Assembly (NCBI RefSeq): GCF_013349995.1
Contig: NZ_JABVXF010000005.1
Location: forward strand, 1 to 64,000
Direction: 5' to 3'
Source of the DNA: Pseudoalteromonas sp. 0303
GTDB taxonomy: Bacteria > Pseudomonadota > Gammaproteobacteria > Enterobacterales > Alteromonadaceae
DNA length: 64,000 nucleotides
Within the stretch, counting starts at the first letter, position 1. The number at the start of each line of letters is the position of its first letter. Positions 1-7,888 of the stretch are shown here, piece after piece. The notes beneath the pieces are model-generated. The model made no database searches. It saw nothing but the letters and a program-made list of their open reading frames with translations, and was not told the origin of the DNA. The position numbers were made by a program, and so were the translations under genes.

Positions 1-1541
1 ATTATGAGCCCGCATATAAGCACGCAGTCTGACAAAATTAACGAAGGGTATTGTGCAATAGGAGGAGTCCATATAAGTGGCACTAACTTTTTAGCTTCTT
101 CAGGGCCATTAGCATCAAAGAGTGCAAAGTAGCCACCCTCAGAAGGCGCGTCGCGTAATACTAACTTAACGCCAAGCTTTTCTGCTTGCTCTGCCGTTAA
201 GCTTTTTGATAATGCATGAACTTCAAAGCCACTGTGGTTCAGCATTTGCGTCAGCAGTTTATTAACAGCTCCCATGCCGGTAACTAATACTTTTTCGCCT
301 TTGCGTAGTGGTATTTTGCTAAAGGCTTGCCACGCAGTAAGCAGTGGGCAAGGCAATGCAGCAGCAACATTAGCAGCTAACTCTTTTGGTAATTGCATAA
401 CACGTTCAGCATCAAGAACCGAGTGCTTAGCAAAGCTGCCGTTTTCACTTAAGCTATGATGATAAGCGACTGTTTTACCTATTAGTTTGGTATCTACGCC
501 ATCGCCTACCTGCTCAACAACCCCAGCACCGTCTACGCCAGGTGTGTGTTTATCTGGCCAATTAATAGGATCAGCTTGAATAAACTTCCAATCAACTGGA
601 TTGATACCAATCGCAAGGTTACGGACTAAAATTTGCCCTGCTTTAAGTGCTGGTACAGCTTTTAATTCCAAAGCGAGCGCTTTATCAGCACCTTGAAATT
701 GCCAAGCGTGAGTTGTTTTTACTTCATCATGATCCCAGTCAGGAGCAAAATCCGGGTTTGCTTGCCTGTCGCCGCAGCTAAGGGCATCAATTTGATTAAT
801 CTCGTCTTGGCTTAAGCTAAGCGAAAGGGCTTTTAAGTTGGTAGCCATATTTTCGCGTTTGGTCGATGACGGTATCGTCACCATGTCATGCGCTAATTCC
901 CAAGCAATGACCACTTCAGCAGTGCTTACTTGGTGTTTGTTTGCAATCGCTTTAATGGTTGGATCTTTAAGTACTTTACCTACCGCAAATGGCATATAGC
1001 CGGTAACGAGAATGTCGTTTTGCGTACAAAAATCACGTACCTTTTGGTTGGTTAGGTAGGGATGTACTTCTACTTGATTGGTAAATAACGCGCCTTTTGG
1101 CAAAATACTTAAGGCTTCTTCCATTTGTGCAATGGTAAAGTTTGAAACACCAATTTCTTTAGTCAAACCAAGCTCTTTTGCTGATTGTAACTCGGTTAAA
1201 TACTCATCCATGCTTTCGCCATTGGCAGGGCTTGGCCAATGAATAAGCAGTAAGTCGACGTAATCTAGTTGTAGTTTAGTCAGGCTCTCTTTTACGCTGT
1301 TAATAAAGTTCGTTTTATTTAACTTATCATTCCATACTTTGGTGGTAATAAATAACTCACCACGTGCAACACCACTGTCTTTAATCGCTCGGCCAACAGC
1401 TTCTTCATTACCGTATATTTGCGCGGTGTCGATGTGTCTAAAGCCCTCTTCAATAGCTGTTAGCACACTTTGATATGCAACTTCGTCTTGTAATCTAAAT
1501 GTACCAAAACCCAGTTTTGGCATAATTGATCGTGACATCAT
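1..1541 (-). CDS. Aldo/keto reductase - zinc-type dehydrogenase fusion (partial, runs off left edge)
   Basis: One uninterrupted frame of 513 codons runs from the start at 1541 to the window edge; I checked it codon by codon across the junction. Residues 1 to about 265 are an aldo/keto reductase of the 2,5-diketo-gluconate reductase type: N-terminal MPKLGFGTFRLQD, then DTAQIYGNE carrying the catalytic Tyr, LLLIHWPSP carrying the active-site His, and IPSSTKREN for NADPH binding. After a short linker (about residues 280-295) an MDR/quinone-oxidoreductase domain follows, with GINPVDWKF, TPGVDGAGVVE and the cofactor-binding segment KGEKVLVTGMGAVNK. Two ATGs are adjacent; an AAGGAG site precedes 1541. 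It lies directly downstream of the monooxygenase remnant. Its likely role is NADPH-dependent reduction of reactive carbonyls or quinones; the substrate is unknown. Confidence 0.85.
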   Translation of the reverse strand, partial: MMSRSIMPKLGFGTFRLQDEVAYQSVLTAIEEGFRHIDTAQIYGNEEAVGRAIKDSGVARGELFITTKVWNDKLNKTNFINSVKESLTKLQLDYVDLLLIHWPSPANGESMDEYLTELQSAKELGLTKEIGVSNFTIAQMEEALSILPKGALFTNQVEVHPYLTNQKVRDFCTQNDILVTGYMPFAVGKVLKDPTIKAIANKHQVSTAEVVIAWELAHDMVTIPSSTKRENMATNLKALSLSLSQDEINQIDALSCGDRQANPDFAPDWDHDEVKTTHAWQFQGADKALALELKAVPALKAGQILVRNLAIGINPVDWKFIQADPINWPDKHTPGVDGAGVVEQVGDGVDTKLIGKTVAYHHSLSENGSFAKHSVLDAERVMQLPKELAANVAAALPCPLLTAWQAFSKIPLRKGEKVLVTGMGAVNKLLTQMLNHSGFEVHALSKSLTAEQAEKLGVKLVLRDAPSEGGYFALFDANGPEEAKKLVPLIWTPPIAQYPSLILSDCVLICGLI

Positions 1542-1547
1542 AACTCC

Positions 1548-1697
1548 TTAATTATGGAACTTGGGCAAAACATGTTCGCCGATGTGCTTTAATGCCCATT
1601 CTATGGGTAATTCGTTACGCCTAAAGTGCAGGCCAATGTGATTCACACCGGCATTTCTCATTGCCTTTAGTTCTGAGATGAGTCCGTTGACGCCTGT
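1548..1697 (-). pseudogene. Remnant of a luciferase-like (LLM class) monooxygenase, C-terminal end only
   Basis: About 45 residues ending HVLPKFHN before the stop at 1548 resemble the extreme C-terminus of LLM-class flavin oxidoreductases: an ELKAMRNAGVNHIGL segment, a PIEWALKHIGEHVLP helix and a final short tail. The family is usually around 300 residues. The preceding 80 bases contain no recognisable rest of the protein, and the LtrA gene and its terminator lie directly upstream. I therefore read this as the residue of a deletion. The in-frame start further upstream (1775) lies in unrelated sequence. The stop codon sits 6 bases from the start of the reductase fusion, so the two were probably co-transcribed once. 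Family assignment from such a short piece is tentative. Confidence 0.55.
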
Positions 1698-1773
1698 TTC
1701 AACCCCTAAAGAGGGGCGATTGAATGGCGATATTATTGCTAGGAAAGTCTTTGCGAAAAACAGCAGGGATAAC

Positions 1774-1806
1774 AAAACACCTTTGTCGTTTTTGCAAAGG
1801 TGTTTT
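1774..1806 (-). terminator. Hairpin terminator downstream of the LtrA-family gene
   Basis: A perfect 12-bp inverted repeat (AAAACACCTTTG / CAAAGGTGTTTT) with an 9-base loop ends in T runs on both strands. It lies 5 bases past the stop of the leftward LtrA gene. Confidence 0.75.
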
Positions 1807-1811
1807 AATCG

Positions 1812-3014
1812 TTATGAATTAGCTTCTTCTTTTGAAAGGGTAAAGTATGCGCGAGTGACTGGGTAGGCAATTTGTGAAATCAGTGCTGTGCCCCAAAGTA
1901 AGTTGCCAATGAGCGAAGGCACATGGGGTAAAATGGGAATGGTAACTAAAGCGAGTATAACGCCAAACATTCTTACTTTAGCTGTTGCAAAACGATGGGC
2001 TACACGGTGTTCGATCATTAACTGGATCCACAATAAACTCAATAAGTAGCCTGCTAACCCTACACAGCCAATGACACCATATTTAAGTGGGTAAGGTTGC
2101 CAAAACCCAGCTTTCACTTCGCCGGCGAGCGCAACGCCGACCATAACGGCACATAACATTAAAAATAGGTGTGCTAACCACCAACTTACGAGTGTCCATT
2201 TATGCTGATTCTTAGGTTTACCATTGCCAACAAAGTCAAAGTAAATCCAGCATTGCACAAATACTGCAATACCGCCAAACATAAAGTTAGCTAGTACAGA
2301 GGGGTCGACTTTATAAATTCCTTTTTCTGATAAAGTAATCACTAATTTAAAGAAACCTTCGCCTACGACAATGAGCAGTAAAAGGGCAAAGCGCTCAGAC
2401 ATATGCCCAAGGCGTGGTAAAAAACGTTTATTTTCAAGTACACCAATTTTTGGAGCCATATACAAAACTTGGATAGCGGCAATCGCAGTGCCAAATACCC
2501 AATAACGATAGGGTGCAGGCATAAAAGCTGTGGTAGCAAAGATAATGGCAAGAGCAAAGTAGTTACGGCTCACACTGCGTGCTAATTTAGTTGATTCGAC
2601 CCCCAGTTGATTGGTGCGATGAAATAAATACGCTGTAATAAGTCGGTTTGCGGCATAGGCCAATGCAAAATATGTCCAGCCTTTGTCAAGTACATGAGGG
2701 ATCGAGGCTGCCATAACCATGGCGGTGACAATTTGGCAGGCCATCATCAGCCGATGTTTTACATCGGTACTGACATAGAGTGAGTTAAAAACGCTGGAGT
2801 CAGCCCACGCGAACCATACGGTGATGAACAAACCTGCAAAAGTAAGAAAACCACTTAAATGTAAGTGGTCGCTTAAAAAATTACCTAGCAAAAAAATGAT
2901 TACCACATGGATAAGGTCATAAAATAATTCAACCCAATGAACATGGTCATGTGAACTTTTTAAATCTAGGTGATGCTTAGGTAAGCGCCACATTGGGTGG
3001 TTTTCTAATGCCAT
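1812..3014 (-). CDS. ltrA: Low temperature requirement A (LtrA) family membrane protein
   Basis: A 400-residue polytopic membrane protein with about ten hydrophobic segments. The N-terminal signature VHWVELFYDLIHVV (residues 25-38), then FITVWFAWADSSVFN and an RxGHMSERFALLLLIVVGEG block, are typical of LtrA (Listeria low temperature requirement protein A). The biochemical role of the family is not established, although a link to cold growth was reported in Listeria. It is the fourth gene of a tight leftward operon (12 bases after the cupin gene) headed by the mdaB-type gene and closed by the hairpin at 1774-1806. The redox neighbours suggest a stress context; that is inference. Length is normal for the family. 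Confidence 0.85.
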   Translation of the reverse strand: MALENHPMWRLPKHHLDLKSSHDHVHWVELFYDLIHVVIIFLLGNFLSDHLHLSGFLTFAGLFITVWFAWADSSVFNSLYVSTDVKHRLMMACQIVTAMVMAASIPHVLDKGWTYFALAYAANRLITAYLFHRTNQLGVESTKLARSVSRNYFALAIIFATTAFMPAPYRYWVFGTAIAAIQVLYMAPKIGVLENKRFLPRLGHMSERFALLLLIVVGEGFFKLVITLSEKGIYKVDPSVLANFMFGGIAVFVQCWIYFDFVGNGKPKNQHKWTLVSWWLAHLFLMLCAVMVGVALAGEVKAGFWQPYPLKYGVIGCVGLAGYLLSLLWIQLMIEHRVAHRFATAKVRMFGVILALVTIPILPHVPSLIGNLLWGTALISQIAYPVTRAYFTLSKEEANS

Positions 3015-3026
3015 AATTGCTCCTAC

Positions 3027-3392
3027 CTATTTGCTCTCAACAATAATTGCAGTGATGGTGGTTTCACCTTCATTTTTGACTTGATGAGTCCATGCGTCAT
3101 GCCACATCACATAGCCATTGGGGATCTCGAGTGTTGTTTGTGACTCTTTTGTACTGATGGTTGCCTTACCACCTGTTTCAAAGTAGACAGTTTCAGCATT
3201 ATGCTTATGCCAATTATCTTGCTCACCTGGTGCTAAAGTCATTCGCAAAACAAGTACTTCACTGTTATCTAGCAATACTTCATAGTGATTAGGTGAAGCA
3301 ATATGTGCATGGGGGAGTTGTGCTGAAAAGGCATGTGGTGAGCACATCATTATGCTCACCAAGCCTATCAGCAAAGTTGTAAATTTGCTCAT
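3027..3392 (-). CDS. Exported single-domain cupin protein
   Basis: A 121-residue protein with an N-terminal signal peptide (hydrophobic core LLIGLVSIMM, likely cleavage after AFSA at residue 24), so probably periplasmic. The mature part is one cupin barrel. Motif 1 is seen at residues 56-74 (G-x5-H62-x-H64-xx-E67 ... G), and a second-motif His lies near residue 103 in AWTHQVKNEG. These are the usual metal ligands. Small exported cupins of this type have no fixed function. It is 9 bases from the peroxiredoxin gene and 12 from the LtrA gene, so it is an operon member. No substrate can be proposed. Confidence 0.8.
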   Translation of the reverse strand: MSKFTTLLIGLVSIMMCSPHAFSAQLPHAHIASPNHYEVLLDNSEVLVLRMTLAPGEQDNWHKHNAETVYFETGGKATISTKESQTTLEIPNGYVMWHDAWTHQVKNEGETTITAIIVESK

Positions 3393-3401
3393 GGCTACTC
3401 T

Positions 3402-3938
3402 CTACTTATGCATACCGCGAATTGGGTAGTTATTTTTTGGATCGCGTATCCAGTTAAGCCCACTTACCAAGGTTGCTAAATCAGGTCTTACAAATGGGTT
3501 ATTAGAATAATCAACCACATGTACATTACCTTGCTCGTTAACTACAAACAGTGCAGGCTCTGCGAAAGGGTGATCTGTTTCTTGCGGTGAACGGGGATCA
3601 GATATGTAAGTACCTAATGTTTGCATTTGCTCTGTAGTCAAACCGTAAGCAAGTGGAAATGACACAGATAACTGCTCTAAATGCTCTTTGCTATCGCCTG
3701 AAACAGCAATTACATCAACACCCGTTTCTAATAGCGCAGCTTTGTACTGCTCGAGGCTGTTTAAATAGCGAGTACATAAAGGGCAATGCTTACCACGATA
3801 AACAACAACAAGCTGCCAGCTTGAACCGTGTTGAGGTTGACCAAGAACAGTCTTTTCACCATTCAAAAGTGCAGCACTAATACTAGGAAATGCACTGCCC
3901 GGATGGAGTTTATTGCTATAAACAGATTCGTTACTCAT
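3402..3938 (-). CDS. Peroxiredoxin-like (AhpC/TSA fold) protein with CPLC motif
   Basis: A 178-residue cytoplasmic thioredoxin-fold protein. The VVYRGKHCPLCTRYLNSLEQY block (Cys52 and Cys55) matches the redoxin/AhpC-TSA group that carries a CxxC at the active site, followed by DVIAVSGDS and FPLAYGLT segments typical of peroxiredoxins. It probably reduces peroxides or acts as a thiol oxidoreductase. It lies 9 bases after the broken mdaB-type gene, in the operon running left from 4529. The start is an ATG with a plausible purine-rich site upstream. No truncation is seen. Confidence 0.85.
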   Translation of the reverse strand: MSNESVYSNKLHPGSAFPSISAALLNGEKTVLGQPQHGSSWQLVVVYRGKHCPLCTRYLNSLEQYKAALLETGVDVIAVSGDSKEHLEQLSVSFPLAYGLTTEQMQTLGTYISDPRSPQETDHPFAEPALFVVNEQGNVHVVDYSNNPFVRPDLATLVSGLNWIRDPKNNYPIRGMHK

Positions 3939-3947
3939 GAGTGTTCC

Positions 3948-4529
3948 TTAAAAGTTATCGTTTAAGTGTTTTTCAAAGCGCGCAAAGTCGCTGTCGATGT
4001 CTGCATTTTTCATCACGTCAAAACAGGCGAAAGTAGGTAACCCTTGCATACCGAAAAATTTAAAGTTCATATGCATTGGGAAAACAAGATCATCAACACT
4101 TTTACCCTCAAAAAAGTCAGCGGCATCTGCAAATGATTCTGTAGGTGCATTCAATGTCAGCGACATCATGTATTGAGTGTTAGTCAAGGTGCCGCCTTTA
4201 CCGTAATTGGCTTTTGGATTGTCTTGATGGCGACCATCACCATGGCAAAGTGCTCCACCCATGCCCGCTGTGTACACTTCATCCATGTATTTTTTGAATG
4301 ACCAAGTCATGCCCATCCAATTAATTGGTGATTGCAAAAAGACGATATCTGCTCATTGATGGTTCTCAAGTTCAGTTTCTACATCAATTTCGTCTTGTGT
4401 GTTAACCACACGAGTTTGATAGCCTTTTGCTTGAAAAAAAGCGTCGGCTTTTTCGATTAAAGCAGCATTTAACTTACCTTCAGAAAAAGGGTAATAGTGA
4501 TGTGCGTTAAGAATTAATACGTTTTTCAT
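3948..4529 (-). pseudogene. mdaB: MdaB-type NADPH quinone reductase interrupted by an in-frame TGA
   Basis: From the ATG at 4529 the frame reads 193 codons, the usual MdaB length, with a single TGA at codon 59 (4353-4355). Both halves align with MdaB/NQO flavodoxin-fold reductases: MKNVLILNAHHYYPFSEGKL at the N-terminus, then [36 protein letters not shown] and [14 protein letters not shown]. In E. coli MdaB, recalled from memory, the residue at this place is Trp (LWAD), so TGG to TGA is the simplest cause. A TTG at 4337 could restart translation but would omit the FMN-binding N-terminus. It heads the operon divergent from the HxlR regulator. It may be a recent nonsense mutation or a sequencing error. 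Confidence 0.85.
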
Positions 4530-4563
4530 AGTTGAGTATCCGTTTGCTAATTACTTTATCGTG

Positions 4564-4590
4564 TTCAAAATACATTCTGTGGTATATAAT
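4564..4590 (+). promoter_or_regulatory. Probable promoter of the HxlR regulator
   Basis: A perfect -10 hexamer TATAAT at 4585-4590 with a weak -35 (TTCAAA, 4564-4569) points right, toward the regulator at 4657. It lies in the divergent intergenic region. The spacing is short (15), so the -35 is uncertain. Confidence 0.45.
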
Positions 4591-4656
4591 AGTAACCTAG
4601 ATTATTTAATCAACCAGTCACCTTTTTGTAACTAGTCTGAAAAATGTGAGGATGTT

Positions 4657-5013
4657 TTGGAAAGTTCAGTAGAAACAGATAGTAAGGGTAGAAAAAAAGT
4701 TTTAAATGCTTGCATGGAGCCGTGTGCTATTGAAAAAGGCATGCGTTTGATTGGCGGTAAATGGACGGGCTCTATTATCTATCATTTAAAAGATGGCCCT
4801 GTGCGTTTTAATGATTTAACGCGCATGCTGGGTGGTGCAAGCAAAAAGATGATAGACCAACGTCTAAAAGAGCTTGAAAGTAGAGCGATGATCACCCGTC
4901 ATGTTATTAGCACGCGCCCGATAGCAGTGACCTATGAACTTACTGATTTTGGCCGCTCAGCACTGCATATTCTCGATGAGTTACGGGTTTGGTCTGAATC
5001 GAATGAGATTTAA
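4657..5013 (+). CDS. HxlR-family transcriptional regulator
   Basis: A 118-residue winged-helix protein with the family hallmark CxxxC...GGKWTGSIIYHLKDGPVRFNDLTRMLGGASKKMIDQRLKELE, followed by a wing and a C-terminal dimerisation helix. Two cysteines (19 and 23) precede the winged helix; in YodB/HypR-type members an N-terminal Cys senses quinones or electrophiles. The start is TTG at 4657, with GTGAGGA 5 bases upstream; the nearest ATG (4652) is out of frame. It is divergent from the leftward quinone-reductase/peroxiredoxin operon and is the obvious candidate for its control. The gene at 5035 follows after 21 bases and is probably co-transcribed. Target control is inferred from context only. 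Confidence 0.88.
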   Translation: MESSVETDSKGRKKVLNACMEPCAIEKGMRLIGGKWTGSIIYHLKDGPVRFNDLTRMLGGASKKMIDQRLKELESRAMITRHVISTRPIAVTYELTDFGRSALHILDELRVWSESNEI

Positions 5014-5034
5014 TTAGTTTAGAGAGAGCAGGGA

Positions 5035-5487
5035 ATGCATAAGGCACAATTTGGAGAGGTTGAATCAATTAAAAAGCCACCTCATTATGAGGCGATTCAT
5101 CAACTTGCGCTTGATATTGTTAATGCTCCAAATAAACAACAAGAGTGGGCGGCGTACAATAAAATAAAAGAAATATGCGACAAGTTTGCAGGCACACCGC
5201 TTGATCATCCGTTTCAATGGGAAACGCTTGCTGACTTTACCCATCAAAAGCCAGAGGTTGCACTTAGCTATTATTTCAAAGCGCTAGAGTTAGCAATGTT
5301 ACTCGAACTAGAGGATTATTTGGCGTCGATTAATTTTGCGATTGCAGAGAATTACCTAGAGAAAGCTGATAAGGCCCAAGCGCTAAACTTTGCCAATACA
5401 GCTTTAACTTTCGCGGAACAAACAGCAGATGATGAATTACAGTTAGAAATTAACGAACTGATTCTCGAAGCTAATTCCTTGCCATAA
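5035..5487 (+). CDS. Small TPR-like helical protein of unknown function
   Basis: A 150-residue, soluble, acidic protein rich in alpha-helix. Two helical hairpins in the second half (PEVALSYYFKALELAMLLE; ADKAQALNFANTALTFAEQ) resemble tetratricopeptide repeats. No catalytic motif and no signal peptide are visible. The gene lies 21 bases downstream of the HxlR regulator and ends at a hairpin shared with the desaturase gene that comes toward it. I do not recognise a named family. Confidence 0.7.
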   Translation: MHKAQFGEVESIKKPPHYEAIHQLALDIVNAPNKQQEWAAYNKIKEICDKFAGTPLDHPFQWETLADFTHQKPEVALSYYFKALELAMLLELEDYLASINFAIAENYLEKADKAQALNFANTALTFAEQTADDELQLEINELILEANSLP

Positions 5488-5500
5488 AATTATTTATAAA

Positions 5501-5527
5501 AAAGCCAGCGCTATGCACTGGCGTTTA
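5501..5527. terminator. Bidirectional hairpin between convergent genes
   Basis: GCCAGCGC-TAT-GCACTGGC (5504-5522) forms an 8-bp stem with one mismatch, flanked by an A run on the left and GTTTAT on the right. It lies between the TPR-like gene and the leftward desaturase gene. Confidence 0.55.
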
Positions 5528-5531
5528 TCAA

Positions 5532-6593
5532 TTACGGAAAAGAGTAGCGCACAATTCGCTTTACTACAGAAAAGTACTGGCGAAAGAAGCCGCCGGTATT
5601 GTAGTGAATACCGTGCTCTTTAAAGATAGCTTGCACCTTAGGGGCAATTTCGCGGTAACGTTTTGCGGGTAAATCTGGGAATAAGTGATGCTCTATTTGA
5701 TAGCTCAAGTGCCCAGTCATTACATGAAACAGGTTACCCCCTTTGATATTTGATGACCCCAACGCTTGGCGGTAATACCACTGGCCTTGTGATTCATTTT
5801 CGCAGTCTTGCTGGTTAAATGTTTCAACTTCACCGGTAAAATGCCCGCAAAATATAATGGTTGAGGTCCATAGGTTACGTAATAAATTAGCCGCTAGGTT
5901 ACCCGCCAAAACCCACAAAAATAAAGGCCCAGCAAGGAGTGGAAAGAGCAGGTAGTCTTTCACTAGCTGGCGCGCACCTTTACTAAAAAAGCGCTTTTTC
6001 AGTTCGCTGTGCGATACCGTGTAATCGCGGTCATCTTTTTTCTTGCCAAAAAACACCCGCTCGGCTGCCATTTCATGGTATGACACTCCCCATTGGAACA
6101 GCACACTGAGTAATAGGTAAGTAACAAATTGCCACAGGTTTTTCACCCGCCAACGAAAGTCATTCGATAAGCGAAGTAATCCATAACCGAAGTCGCGATC
6201 TTTACCAATAATATTGGTATAGGTGTGGTGCTCGTAGTTGTGAACACGGTTCCAGCTAGCCCCATCGCACGCTATATCCCACTCGTAAGACTTTGAATTT
6301 ATGTATTTATCATTCATCCAGTCGTATTGGCCATGCATCACATTGTGGCCAATTTCCATGTTATCGAGGATTTTTGCTGTGGCTAAACTAAGCACACCCA
6401 CGAGCCATAAAACAGGCTGAATAAAGCCTAGCATTAGTAAAACTCGGCCACTCCATTCAAACACTCGCTGGCAAACAATAACGCGGCGAATGTATTTTGC
6501 ATCTTGCTCACCGAGTTTTGATTTTACATCTGTTTTAACGCTATCGAGTTGAGCTGCTAATTTTTCAAAATTGACTGTTTTTGTTTTGTTCAT
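5532..6593 (-). CDS. Membrane fatty-acid desaturase (acyl-CoA type)
   Basis: A 353-residue integral-membrane di-iron desaturase. The three histidine boxes are intact: HNVMH (residues 83-87), HNYEHH (118-122 region) and QIEHHLFP (299-306). Hydrophobic segments lie near residues 48-75 and 215-245. The QxxHH third box and the length match the linoleoyl-CoA/DesB-like desaturases that introduce double bonds into acyl chains already made, adjusting membrane fluidity. The start ATG overlaps the stop of the reductase gene by 4 bases (ATGA), so the pair is translationally coupled, and the reductase is the likely electron donor. The locus sits under two FabR/DesT-like operators (7645-7685), which supports a role in unsaturated fatty-acid balance. 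Confidence 0.9.
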   Translation of the reverse strand: MNKTKTVNFEKLAAQLDSVKTDVKSKLGEQDAKYIRRVIVCQRVFEWSGRVLLMLGFIQPVLWLVGVLSLATAKILDNMEIGHNVMHGQYDWMNDKYINSKSYEWDIACDGASWNRVHNYEHHTYTNIIGKDRDFGYGLLRLSNDFRWRVKNLWQFVTYLLLSVLFQWGVSYHEMAAERVFFGKKKDDRDYTVSHSELKKRFFSKGARQLVKDYLLFPLLAGPLFLWVLAGNLAANLLRNLWTSTIIFCGHFTGEVETFNQQDCENESQGQWYYRQALGSSNIKGGNLFHVMTGHLSYQIEHHLFPDLPAKRYREIAPKVQAIFKEHGIHYNTGGFFRQYFSVVKRIVRYSFP

Positions 6594-7633
6594 GCTGATA
6601 ATTCCACGTCACTGACAGGTTGCGATATGCAAAGTTGAATTAATTGCTCTGAGCTATCAGAGAGCTCACCGGTACGAATATCACGTACGATGCCTTGCTT
6701 TTTAACGCATTGGCATTGATGGCAAATTCCCATACCACAGCCAACTGACACCGGTTGCTTATTCGCTTGTAAATGAGTCAGTAAGGTTTGTTGGTTATCA
6801 ATAGTGAATGTTTTGCCCTGATGAGTGAGTGTTAGTTCGTGCTTATCAGAGGTTGCTAAAACAGCAGGGACTGCACTGAAATGCTCACTGTCTATAGGCG
6901 TATTTAATTGCTTAGCTAAAGCGGCTGCTTGCTTATACAAAGCAACTGGGCCGCACACTAACCAGTGTTTATGCGCATTTGTTGTCAGCCATGTCGTCGC
7001 ATCGCCATCTTTGTTGCGCTCTAGTAAGTGATAATCAAAATTGCTCAGTGATTGCTTTAGTTGCTCAAGTTCATCTTTAAGCCAGTGGCTGTTCGGCTTT
7101 GCATAATAAAGCAGGGTTATAGTGTGTTTGCTATCTGCAGGTAAAGATTTAAGCATGGCTATAAATGGCGTAATGCCTGAGCCACCGGCAAGCATGATTA
7201 AAGAACGCGCGGTATTTGGCATAACAAACTGGCCTTTAGGCTCAGAAATATTAAGCCATTGCCCTGGCCTCAAATTTGTTAGTTTTGATGTAAATGCGCC
7301 GAATTCTTGGCTGCGGATCAATAAACGAATTTGTCGCTGCTGTCTTGCCAATTGTGGTTCGCTTGCGATGGTAAACACGCGCGTAAGCAATCGTCCATTT
7401 GTTTGGATTGTTAACGTAATGTGCTGGCCTGCTTGATGAACTGGCCATGCTTTTTCTGGCTCAATTATCAACTCAACGCTTTGTTCAGCAAACACCTGTA
7501 CATGCTTTACTTGTGCACGAAAATAGCCTTCGCGCCAGCCTGGTTTAAAGCACTGAACCACCGGCTCCCAGTATCCTGCCCATGATTGATGATGCAGTAA
7601 ATGTTTTGATAATGAATTTAATAACGCTCTCAT
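6590..7633 (-). CDS. Ferredoxin-type flavoprotein reductase for the desaturase
   Basis: A 347-residue protein with three modules: an FAD-binding barrel with RVFTIAS (residues 85-91), an NAD(P)-binding domain with LAGGSGITPFIAML (about 148-159), and a C-terminal plant-type [2Fe-2S] domain with Cys299, 304, 307 and 335. This order is the one found in reductases paired with acyl desaturases (the DesC partner of Pseudomonas DesB). It moves electrons from NADPH through FAD and the iron-sulfur centre to the di-iron desaturase. It is the first gene of the operon and overlaps the desaturase by 4 bases. The start ATG at 7633 has AAGGCG upstream. Confidence 0.9.
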   Translation of the reverse strand: MRALLNSLSKHLLHHQSWAGYWEPVVQCFKPGWREGYFRAQVKHVQVFAEQSVELIIEPEKAWPVHQAGQHITLTIQTNGRLLTRVFTIASEPQLARQQRQIRLLIRSQEFGAFTSKLTNLRPGQWLNISEPKGQFVMPNTARSLIMLAGGSGITPFIAMLKSLPADSKHTITLLYYAKPNSHWLKDELEQLKQSLSNFDYHLLERNKDGDATTWLTTNAHKHWLVCGPVALYKQAAALAKQLNTPIDSEHFSAVPAVLATSDKHELTLTHQGKTFTIDNQQTLLTHLQANKQPVSVGCGMGICHQCQCVKKQGIVRDIRTGELSDSSEQLIQLCISQPVSDVELSA

Positions 7634-7644
7634 TTTTCGCCTTT

Positions 7645-7662
7645 AGCTTACAAGTGTACGCT
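7645..7662. promoter_or_regulatory. FabR/DesT-like operator, proximal copy
   Basis: Read on the coding (minus) strand the site is AGCGTACACTTGTAAGCT, 12 bases upstream of the reductase start. It matches 15 of 18 positions of the FabR operator as I remember it (AGCGTACACGTGTTCGCT), and it contains the AGTGTACGCT half that resembles the Pseudomonas DesT operator. FabR and DesT are TetR-type repressors of unsaturated fatty-acid genes. No such regulator gene lies in the window. Confidence 0.6.
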
Positions 7663-7667
7663 CACTT

Positions 7668-7685
7668 GGCGCACAAGTGTAAGTT
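7668..7685. promoter_or_regulatory. FabR/DesT-like operator, distal degenerate copy
   Basis: On the minus strand AACTTACACTTGTGCGCC, matching 11 of 18 positions of the remembered FabR site. Its centre lies 23 bp from that of the proximal copy, about two helical turns, so two dimers could sit on the same face. Confidence 0.4.
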
Positions 7686-7888
7686 GAAAGCTGATAATTG
7701 CAAGCCTAATTTGAGTATTAGCTCTAAATTAAAAGGGCTCGTTAATTTCGGCTAATAATTAAAAAACAGCTTTAGCTTTTTTGCTCTGAATCTCTGCCAC
7801 CGGCTCTAGTGGCAAAGCTTAATTTACAGTCCGAGGTGTAAGGTGGGGATATTCGTTGGTTTGTGAGCCAATTCAATCTAGTTAATTC

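Noticed and set aside
4353..4355. TGA in the mdaB-type gene as a selenocysteine codon
   Set aside because: Relatives have Trp at this position, not Cys, and I see no convincing SECIS-like hairpin immediately after the TGA; a nonsense mutation is simpler.
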